This document shows positions 1-4,506 of a DNA stretch of 5,744 bases, piece after piece. The stretch's first letter is position 1, and each line of letters begins with the position of its first letter. The stretch is from the NCBI GenBank assembly GCA_003516765.1, contig DPCD01000071.1:350-6093 (forward strand), read 5' to 3'. Below the pieces are notes generated by a model, which saw nothing but the letters and a program-made list of their open reading frames with translations, was not told where the DNA came from and ran no database searches. Origin of the DNA: Clostridiales bacterium. Its GTDB lineage: Bacteria > Bacillota > Clostridia > Oscillospirales > Oscillospiraceae. Position numbers and translations under genes: made by a program.

Positions 1-1224
1 GCGATGGTCGGGCAGTATCAGGGGCCCGACGGAGCGGCAGCGCTGGCCGTTGTCGCGCCGGTGTGGAACATCATCTACTCATTGGGGCTTCTGACCGGCA
101 TCGGCGGGAGCGTTCTGTTCAGTGCCCGCCGCGGAGGCGGTCATGCGCAGGGCGAAGACAACCAGTATTTTACCGCCGCCGTCGTCGGCTCCGGCATTCT
201 CGCCGTGCTGTCGTGGGCTTGGATTCTTCTTTTTGAGCGGGAGGTGCTGCTGTTTTTCGGCGCGGACGAGACGCTTCTGCCGCTGGCGCAGGCGTATCTT
301 GCGCCGGTCCGCTGCGTGTTCCCGGTGTTCCTGCTGGGGCAGCTTGTGACAAGCTTCCTGCGAAACGATGCAAGACCGGGGCTTGCCACGGCGGCAGTGC
401 TGACCGGCGGCATTTTCAATGTGTTTGGCGACTGGTTCTGCGTGTTCGTGCTGGACCTTGGCGTGTTCGGCGCAGGGCTTGCCACGGCGACCGGCGCCGT
501 GATCTCGCTTGCAGTCATGTGTTCGCACTTTTTCTCCAGAAAATGCACGCTGCATCTGGTGCCCGTACAGAAGCTCTTCAAAAAACTCGGAGAAATTGCT
601 GTCACCGGCTTTTCCAGCTTCTTTGTCGACGTTGCCATGGGCATTCTCACGGTGCTTATTAACCGCCAGATCATGAAATACCTCGACTCCGACGCACTTG
701 CGGTCTACGCAACCGTTATCAACATCTCGACCTTCGTCCAGTGCTGTGCCTACAGCGTCGGTCAGGCGGCGCAGCCGATTCTTTCGACCAACTACGGCGC
801 GAAAAATGCCGCGCGCATCCGGCAGGCGCTGCACCTCGCGCTCGGCACGTCGATGGTTTTCGCCGCCTTCTGGACAGGGCTGAGCGAACTGTTCCCCCAG
901 CTTTACATCCATATCTTCATGCGTCCGACCGCAGAAATCCTTGCCATCGCGCCCGCCGTCATCCGGCGCTACAGCGTGTCGTTCGTGCTGCTGCCGGTCA
1001 ACATCTTCTCGACCTACTATTTCCAGTCCATTCTCCATCCGAAGGATTCCTTCATCGTCTCGATCGCGCGGGGGCTTCTGGTCAGCGGGCTTCTCATCTT
1101 CGCGCTTCCCGCGCTTTTTGCGCCCGAGGCAATCTGGTGGGCAATGCCTCTGACAGAGCTTGTGACGAGCGTTTACGCTGCCTATGCCATGCGGAAAAGT
1201 CTGACAGGACTTTGTGCAAATTAG
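1..1224 (+). CDS. MATE family efflux transporter (5' partial)
   Basis: Inner-membrane antiporter of the MATE (multidrug and toxic compound extrusion) family, which exports drugs or organic cations in exchange for Na+ or H+. The frame is open through base 1, and the visible protein starts at the family's first-helix motif (MVGQYQGPDGAAALA), so the true start, perhaps 30-50 residues earlier, is outside the window; the ATG at 4 is an internal methionine. About 407 residues are visible against a usual 440-460. Hydrophobic segments recur along the whole length (roughly residues 11-40, 57-77, 95-118, 127-150, 153-176, 200-220, 231-255, 275-295, 318-340, 350-372 and 377-396, counted from that Met). 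Two family signatures are clear: SFLRNDARPGLATA with the following N..GD segment (117-143) at the end of the first half, and GQAAQPILSTNYGAKNAAR (253-271) in the second half. The substrate cannot be told. No terminator follows the stop, and the next gene's candidate promoter starts only 5 bases later. Confidence 0.93.
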   Translation, partial: AMVGQYQGPDGAAALAVVAPVWNIIYSLGLLTGIGGSVLFSARRGGGHAQGEDNQYFTAAVVGSGILAVLSWAWILLFEREVLLFFGADETLLPLAQAYLAPVRCVFPVFLLGQLVTSFLRNDARPGLATAAVLTGGIFNVFGDWFCVFVLDLGVFGAGLATATGAVISLAVMCSHFFSRKCTLHLVPVQKLFKKLGEIAVTGFSSFFVDVAMGILTVLINRQIMKYLDSDALAVYATVINISTFVQCCAYSVGQAAQPILSTNYGAKNAARIRQALHLALGTSMVFAAFWTGLSELFPQLYIHIFMRPTAEILAIAPAVIRRYSVSFVLLPVNIFSTYYFQSILHPKDSFIVSIARGLLVSGLLIFALPALFAPEAIWWAMPLTELVTSVYAAYAMRKSLTGLCAN

Positions 1225-1228
1225 CCAC

Positions 1229-1256
1229 TTGTGTTCTGCGTTTTTTGTGCTAAACT
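1229..1256 (+). promoter_or_regulatory. Candidate sigma-A promoter for the GH13 gene
   Basis: A weak -35 box TTGTGT (1229-1234, 3 of 6 consensus) lies 16 bases before a -10 box TAAACT (1251-1256, 4 of 6) with the extended TG at 1248-1249. Transcription would start near 1263, giving a leader of about 35 bases. The call is supported mainly by its close similarity to the much stronger promoter at 2659-2687. It is a prediction from sequence only; the gene could also be read from upstream, since no terminator follows the MATE gene. Confidence 0.45.
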
Positions 1257-1269
1257 ATGGCTGCTACGA

Positions 1270-1279
1270 AGCATATGCT
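1270..1279. repeat. 10-bp perfect palindrome in the GH13 leader
   Basis: AGCATATGCT reads the same on both strands. It lies between the predicted transcription start and the ribosome binding site of the GH13 gene. It could be a small repressor half-site pair, or chance: ten-base palindromes are not rare. Confidence 0.3.
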
Positions 1280-1281
1280 AT

Positions 1282-1290
1282 AGGAGGAGG
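1282..1290 (+). promoter_or_regulatory. Ribosome binding site that sets the GH13 start
   Basis: AGGAGGAGG lies 7 bases before the ATG at 1298. The frame is open further upstream to an ATG at 1214, but that codon lies inside the MATE gene, ahead of the candidate promoter, and has no comparable binding site. The 1298 start also begins the protein just ahead of the usual first GH13 strand (IIYSVYVRN). Confidence 0.85.
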
Positions 1291-1297
1291 ACACAAG

Positions 1298-2593
1298 ATG
1301 GCAGCCAATACAGACCCGAAGCTTCAGAATCAGATCATTTATTCTGTTTATGTCCGGAACCACACCCCCGAGGGAACGTTCCGCGCGGTGATTCCGGATC
1401 TGGACCGCATCCGCGCATTGGGAACCGATATCATCTGGTTTCTGCCGATTCATCCCATCGGCGTCGAAGGCAAGAAAGGAACGCTCGGCTGCCCGTATGC
1501 CAACCGGGACTATCGAAGCGTCAACCCCGCCTATGGCACGATGGACGATTTCAAGGAGCTGGTCCGCGAAATTCACGCCCGGGGCATGAAGTGCATGATC
1601 GACGTTGTGTATAACCACACGTCCCCGGACTCGACGCTTTATCACGAGCACCCGGACTTTTTCTACCGGAATGCCGACGGAAAGCCCGCCAACAAAATGG
1701 GCGACTGGTCGGACGTCATTGACCTCGACTACCGGAACAAAGCCCTCTGGGACTACCAGATCGAGAGCCTGAAATTCTGGGCAGGGATCGTCAACGGCTT
1801 CCGCTGCGATGTTGCATCGTTTGTGCCGCTGGATTTCTGGCGCGCCGCGCGCGAGGCAGTCCGTGCGGTCAATCCTGATACCATCTGGCTTGCCGAGACG
1901 GTCCACCAGAGCTTCGGCTGCCTGGCGCGGTACCGGGGCGTCCGGTCCGAGCTGGACTACGACATGTACGCGGCGTTCGACCTGGAGTATGAATACGACA
2001 TTCGCGAGGCGTTTGACAAGTATCTGCAAGGTAAAATCGTCCTCAGCCACTATCTCGACATGCTGAACTTCCAGGAGGCAATCTACCCCGCGAACTACAA
2101 CAAGCTCCGTTTCCTGGAAAACCACGACCAGCCGCGCATCTGCTCGTATGTCAAGGACGAAGCCGCATTGCAGAATTACACGGCGATGCTCTATTTCCTC
2201 AAAGGCACGACGCTTCTTTACGCCGGGCAGGAATTCGAAAACGATCATCTTCCGAGCCTCTTTGAAAAAGAGCCGATCGACCGTGCAAGCGGCAAGGACC
2301 TGACGCCGCTTCTGAAAAAGCTGGCGGGAATCAAGCGTCTTCTTGGCACGCAGGACTATTTCCGCGCCGAAGCAAACGACGAGCAAGACATCGCCGTCAT
2401 GCAGCGCGCAGGCGCCGCCGGTCGTTTTGTGGGCGTATTCAGCCTGCAGGCAAAAAGCGCCGGGGTCTGCGTCCCTGCCGCAGACGGCACGTATGAGAAC
2501 CTTCTGGACGGCAGCACCGTCACAGTCAAAGCCGGCTGCATCCACTGCGATGGCGCGCCTGTAATCTTCCGCGCGCCGGAGCGCGAGGGCTAG
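1298..2593 (+). CDS. GH13 alpha-amylase family glycosidase, compact cytoplasmic form
   Basis: Alpha-glucan-active enzyme of glycoside hydrolase family 13, 431 residues. It has no signal peptide or membrane segment, so it probably acts inside the cell on maltodextrins or glycogen-like glucans. The (beta/alpha)8 barrel carries the four classical regions in order: I, DVVYNH (102-107); II, GFRCD (167-171), with Arg169 and the nucleophile Asp171; III, IWLAE (196-200), with the acid/base Glu200; IV, ENHD (274-277), with His276 and the transition-state stabiliser Asp277. IWFLPIHPIG (46-55) fits strand beta-2, and YAGQEF (308-313) fits the end of the barrel. The insert after strand 3 (domain B) is short, about residues 108-150. 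The C-terminal beta domain (about 362-427) is also short. There is no starch-binding or pullulanase module. Substrate and bond choice (alpha-amylase, oligo-1,6-glucosidase, sucrose-type or transferase) cannot be settled from motifs alone. It lies upstream of pyruvate kinase but appears to be a separate transcription unit. Confidence 0.92.
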   Translation: MAANTDPKLQNQIIYSVYVRNHTPEGTFRAVIPDLDRIRALGTDIIWFLPIHPIGVEGKKGTLGCPYANRDYRSVNPAYGTMDDFKELVREIHARGMKCMIDVVYNHTSPDSTLYHEHPDFFYRNADGKPANKMGDWSDVIDLDYRNKALWDYQIESLKFWAGIVNGFRCDVASFVPLDFWRAAREAVRAVNPDTIWLAETVHQSFGCLARYRGVRSELDYDMYAAFDLEYEYDIREAFDKYLQGKIVLSHYLDMLNFQEAIYPANYNKLRFLENHDQPRICSYVKDEAALQNYTAMLYFLKGTTLLYAGQEFENDHLPSLFEKEPIDRASGKDLTPLLKKLAGIKRLLGTQDYFRAEANDEQDIAVMQRAGAAGRFVGVFSLQAKSAGVCVPAADGTYENLLDGSTVTVKAGCIHCDGAPVIFRAPEREG

Positions 2594-2658
2594 AGCTTTT
2601 GCATAAAATCCGTCAAATTTTATTGTATATTTTCCCGAAAATCTTAACACAATACCCA

Positions 2659-2687
2659 TTGTCACACCGTTTTTCCTGTGCTAAAAT
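2659..2687 (+). promoter_or_regulatory. Strong sigma-A promoter upstream of the pyk leader
   Basis: The -35 box TTGTCA (2659-2664) matches 5 of 6 consensus bases, the spacer is 17 bases, and the -10 box TAAAAT (2682-2687) matches 5 of 6. The extended TG is at 2679-2680, one base before the -10 box. The surrounding DNA (about 2600-2690) is AT-rich, unlike the flanking genes. The start point would be near 2693-2695, just at the 5' edge of the first hairpin of the leader, as expected for a structured RNA. Confidence 0.8.
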
Positions 2688-2692
2688 ATCGC

Positions 2693-2819
2693 TGTCCGAA
2701 TGAGTGGTGGAGTCTGTCATAGAGCCTTTTCGGAGTGCTCTATTCATTCGGAAGCCGGAGAAGTTCCGGCTGGTGTGTGCGCATCCGGGACAGAGCCAGT
2801 ATGGTTCTGTCCCTTTTTT
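2693..2819 (+). ncRNA. Structured untranslated RNA: pyk leader or small RNA, about 127 bases
   Basis: This segment runs from the predicted start of the strong promoter to an intrinsic terminator. It folds, by eye, into stacked helices. P1 pairs 2695-2703 with 2744-2752 (9 bp, core CCGAATGA with TCATTCGG). P2 pairs 2719-2725 with 2737-2743 (7 bp, ATAGAGC with GCTCTAT) around an 11-base loop. P1 and P2 are continuous on the 3' side, but a 15-base one-sided bulge (2704-2718, GU-rich) separates them on the 5' side. P3 pairs 2753-2759 with 2765-2771 (7 bp, AGCCGGA with TCCGGCT). A linker (2772-2786) leads to the terminator. No T-box sequence, and no core of a riboswitch known to me, was recognised. 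It is either a cis-acting attenuator for pyruvate kinase or an independent small RNA. The fold is hand-derived and not energy-checked. Confidence 0.6.
2787..2819 (+). terminator. Intrinsic terminator inside the pyk leader
   Basis: GGGACAGAGCC (2787-2797) pairs with GGTTCTGTCCC (2803-2813) as 11 bp with one G-U pair, around a five-base AGTAT loop, followed directly by six T (2814-2819). It is a textbook rho-independent terminator for + strand transcripts. It lies about 125 bases after the promoter and 172 bases before the pyruvate kinase start. Termination here would stop transcription before pyk unless it is leaky or regulated. Confidence 0.88.
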
Positions 2820-2823
2820 CAGG

Positions 2824-2855
2824 CAGGCTCCGCGCGGGATACCCGCGCTTGCTTG
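2824..2855 (+). other. GC-rich hairpin after the leader terminator
   Basis: An inner stem GCGCGGG (2832-2838) pairs with CCCGCGC (2842-2848) around a three-base ATA loop. An outer 5-bp stem pairs CAGGC (2824-2828) with GCTTG (2851-2855), including one G-U pair, across a small TCC/TT internal loop. A pyrimidine-rich stretch follows (2856-2873). It could protect the 5' end of a read-through or processed pyk mRNA, or be a second, weak terminator. The role is unknown. Confidence 0.5.
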
Positions 2856-2876
2856 ATTTTCTGTTTTCTGTCTGAA

Positions 2877-2883
2877 AAGGAGG
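2877..2883 (+). promoter_or_regulatory. Strong ribosome binding site for the 24-codon frame
   Basis: AAGGAGG lies 9 bases before the ATG at 2893 and is the best Shine-Dalgarno match between the GH13 and pyk genes. It is the main reason for treating the short frame at 2893-2967 as possibly translated. Pyruvate kinase has its own, weaker GGAAGGA further down. Confidence 0.6.
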
Positions 2884-2892
2884 CGAGATACC

Positions 2893-2967
2893 ATGCCCGT
2901 GATCTTATTTCTGATTGACGCCTTTGCGCAGATGCGCAGACTCAACCGCGCCGTTCATCTCATTTGA
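2893..2967 (+). CDS. Hypothetical 24-residue small protein or leader peptide upstream of pyk
   Basis: A 25-codon frame including the TGA stop begins at ATG 2893, behind a strong AAGGAGG. The peptide has a hydrophobic front (MPVILFLIDAF) and a basic middle containing QMRRLNR, then a short hydrophobic end. It is not rich in any single amino acid in the manner of an amino-acid attenuation peptide. The stop lies 23 bases before the pyruvate kinase ATG, so ribosomes ending here could help to start pyk. No family is recognised. It may be a real microprotein, a translated leader controlling pyk, or a chance short frame; only the binding site and position argue for it. Confidence 0.4.
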   Translation: MPVILFLIDAFAQMRRLNRAVHLI

Positions 2968-2975
2968 ACCGAACT

Positions 2976-2982
2976 GGAAGGA
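2976..2982 (+). promoter_or_regulatory. Ribosome binding site that sets the pyk start
   Basis: GGAAGGA lies 8 bases before ATG 2991. The frame is also open from a TTG at 2964, which overlaps the TGA of the preceding short frame. The ATG is preferred because of this spacing and because MRKTKIVATIGPAS is the standard N-terminus of the family. Confidence 0.8.
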
Positions 2983-2990
2983 ACAGATTT

Positions 2991-4406
2991 ATGAGAAAAA
3001 CAAAAATTGTCGCTACCATCGGTCCTGCCAGCAGTGACCCGGCTGTTTTTGCCGCCATGTGCAAGGCGGGCGTCAACGTTGCCCGCCTCAATTTTTCCCA
3101 CGGCACGCACGAAGAGCAGCTGGCAAAGATCCACATGATCAAAAAGGTCCGCGAGGAGCTGGATCTGCCCATTGCCATCATGCTCGACACCAAGGGACCC
3201 GAGTACCGGACCGGTACGTTCAAAAACGGCAAGGTCCATATCAACGACGGAGATCTTTTCACCTTTACCACCCGCGACGTGGAGGGAAGCTCCACGATTG
3301 TCTCCGTGAGCTATAAAAACCTTGCAAAGGAGCTGCGCGCGGGCGATACGATTCTCGTCAACAACGGACTGGTGAGCTTCCGCGTGCTGAGTGTGGAGGG
3401 CACGGAAATCCGCTGTCAGGCGATCATCGGCGGCGAACTGTCGGACCACAAGAGCATGAGCTTTCCCAACAAGGTCCTCAAACAGCCCTATTTGAGCGAA
3501 CAGGACAAAAAGGATCTGCTTCTGGGCATTGAAAACGGCGTGGATTTCATCGCCGCCTCGTTCGTCTCCTGCCAGCAGGACATTTTGGACCTCAAGGCGT
3601 TTCTCAGCGCCCATGGCGGCGGCACCATCGACATCATCGCAAAAATCGAAAACCGTGCAGGTGTGGATAACATCGAGTCGATCTGCGACGTCTGCGAGGG
3701 CATCATGGTCGCGCGCGGCGATCTCGGCGTCGAGGTTCCGTTCACGGAGCTGCCCGCCATCCAGAAGCAGCTGATCACTACCTGCCGCCTGCGCGGCACG
3801 CGCGTCATCACCGCGACAGAGATGCTCGAATCCATGATTCACAATCCCCGCCCCACGCGCGCGGAGATTTCGGACGTCGCCAACGCCGTCTACGACGGCA
3901 CCAGCGCCATCATGCTCTCGGGCGAGACGGCAGCCGGCAAATACCCCGTGCAGGCAGTCGAAACCATGGCGGCAATTGCCGCTGAAACCGAGCAGCACAT
4001 CCACTACGAAACCCGCTTCCGCAACACAAAATTCCAGATCCGCAACCTGCTCGACGCCATCTCCCACGCCACCTGCGGCATGGCAATCGACATCGGTGCA
4101 AAAGCGATTGTGGTAAGCTCGCTGTCCGGAAGAACTGTCCGCATGGTCTCGCGCTTCCGCGTGCCGACCGATATTGTCGGCATGGCGACAAGCAAGGCGG
4201 TCTGGTACAAGCTGGCGCTCTCGTGGGGCGTACAGCCGGTTTTGTGCGAGCATTTCGAGTCGACCGACGTGCTGTTCTACCACGCGAGAAAGGCGGCAAA
4301 GCAGGCGCTGCACCTGCAGCCGGGCGACAATATTGTCCTCACCGGCGGCACCGTCAACGGCACCTCCGGCAACACGAATCTCATCCGTGTCGACACAATC
4401 ATCTGA
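2991..4406 (+). CDS. pyk: Pyruvate kinase
   Basis: Cytoplasmic enzyme of the last step of glycolysis, converting phosphoenolpyruvate and ADP to pyruvate and ATP; 471 residues, the usual length for the short form without a C-terminal PEP-utiliser domain. The barrel domain begins with KTKIVATIGPAS (3-14). RLNFSH (32-37) and DTKGPE (66-71) supply K+ and phosphate ligands. The B domain lies about 72-165. KIEN (218-221) holds the catalytic Lys218 and metal ligand Glu220, and ARGDLGVE (241-248) holds Asp244. The signature region is ATEMLESM (275-282), followed by NPRPTRAE and DVANAV. The C-terminal domain spans about 345-471. Thr67, Lys68, Glu71 and Thr74 match the residue set known for K+-dependent enzymes, so K+ activation is likely (inference). 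Glu277 stands where Gln is commonest. Transcription probably comes from the promoter at 2659-2687 through a leader containing a terminator, so attenuation is possible. Confidence 0.97.
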   Translation: MRKTKIVATIGPASSDPAVFAAMCKAGVNVARLNFSHGTHEEQLAKIHMIKKVREELDLPIAIMLDTKGPEYRTGTFKNGKVHINDGDLFTFTTRDVEGSSTIVSVSYKNLAKELRAGDTILVNNGLVSFRVLSVEGTEIRCQAIIGGELSDHKSMSFPNKVLKQPYLSEQDKKDLLLGIENGVDFIAASFVSCQQDILDLKAFLSAHGGGTIDIIAKIENRAGVDNIESICDVCEGIMVARGDLGVEVPFTELPAIQKQLITTCRLRGTRVITATEMLESMIHNPRPTRAEISDVANAVYDGTSAIMLSGETAAGKYPVQAVETMAAIAAETEQHIHYETRFRNTKFQIRNLLDAISHATCGMAIDIGAKAIVVSSLSGRTVRMVSRFRVPTDIVGMATSKAVWYKLALSWGVQPVLCEHFESTDVLFYHARKAAKQALHLQPGDNIVLTGGTVNGTSGNTNLIRVDTII

Positions 4407-4413
4407 TAGCACG

Positions 4414-4454
4414 AAAAACACAGCCACCGGCTACGCCGGTGGCTGTGTTTTTTT
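4414..4454. terminator. Bidirectional terminator between pyk and the mutase gene
   Basis: A perfect 14-bp stem (4418-4431 with 4435-4448, core CAGCCACCGGC with GCCGGTGGCTG) closes a three-base TAC loop. It is flanked by A residues on the left (4414-4418) and T residues on the right (4448-4454), which extend the pairing and give a U-tract on both strands. It ends pyk on the + strand, starting about 8 bases after its stop. It can also end the convergent mutase transcript on the - strand, about 55 bases after that gene's stop. Confidence 0.93.
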
Positions 4455-4506
4455 ATTGTTCTCTTACGCCGCTCTGCTTTGCAGCGCGCGGTTTGCTTTA
4501 TTTGAA

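Noticed and set aside
2571..2642. Terminator after the GH13 gene
   Set aside because: The only hairpins are a short CGCGC/GCGCG pair inside the end of the gene and an AT-rich inverted repeat ATTTTC-CC-GAAAAT (2629-2642) with a two-base centre. Neither has a proper stem followed by a T-tract.
1250..2665. A 471-codon - strand frame opposite the GH13 gene
   Set aside because: It is a mirror frame produced by the GC-rich codon pattern of the GH13 gene, whose catalytic motifs prove the + strand. The same applies to the 490-codon frame opposite pyk (2955-4427) and the 319-codon frame opposite the MATE gene (79-1038).
2693..2819. Known riboswitch, T-box, 6S RNA or signal recognition particle RNA
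   Set aside because: I looked for T-box antiterminator bases, common riboswitch cores and the conserved SRP RNA tip and saw none. The length is also short for 6S RNA. This is a by-eye judgement; a covariance-model search would decide.
2700..2918. A 72-codon + strand frame starting in the pyk leader
   Set aside because: It begins only a few bases after the predicted transcription start with no ribosome binding site, runs straight through the P1-P3 hairpins and the terminator, and has a composition unlike a protein. It is a chance frame over a structured RNA.
2915..2943. Possible promoter for pyk inside the short frame (TTGACG at 2915-2920)
   Set aside because: The -35 box is good (5 of 6), but the bases 16-18 further on (such as CAGACT, 3 of 6) make a poor -10 box in GC-rich DNA, with no extended TG. 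Not enough to call, though a mapped start here would undercut the attenuation idea.
2613..2945. A 110-codon - strand frame across the pyk spacer
   Set aside because: It is antisense to the promoter, hairpins and terminator, and no recognisable domain is present. The spacer signals are all oriented to the + strand.
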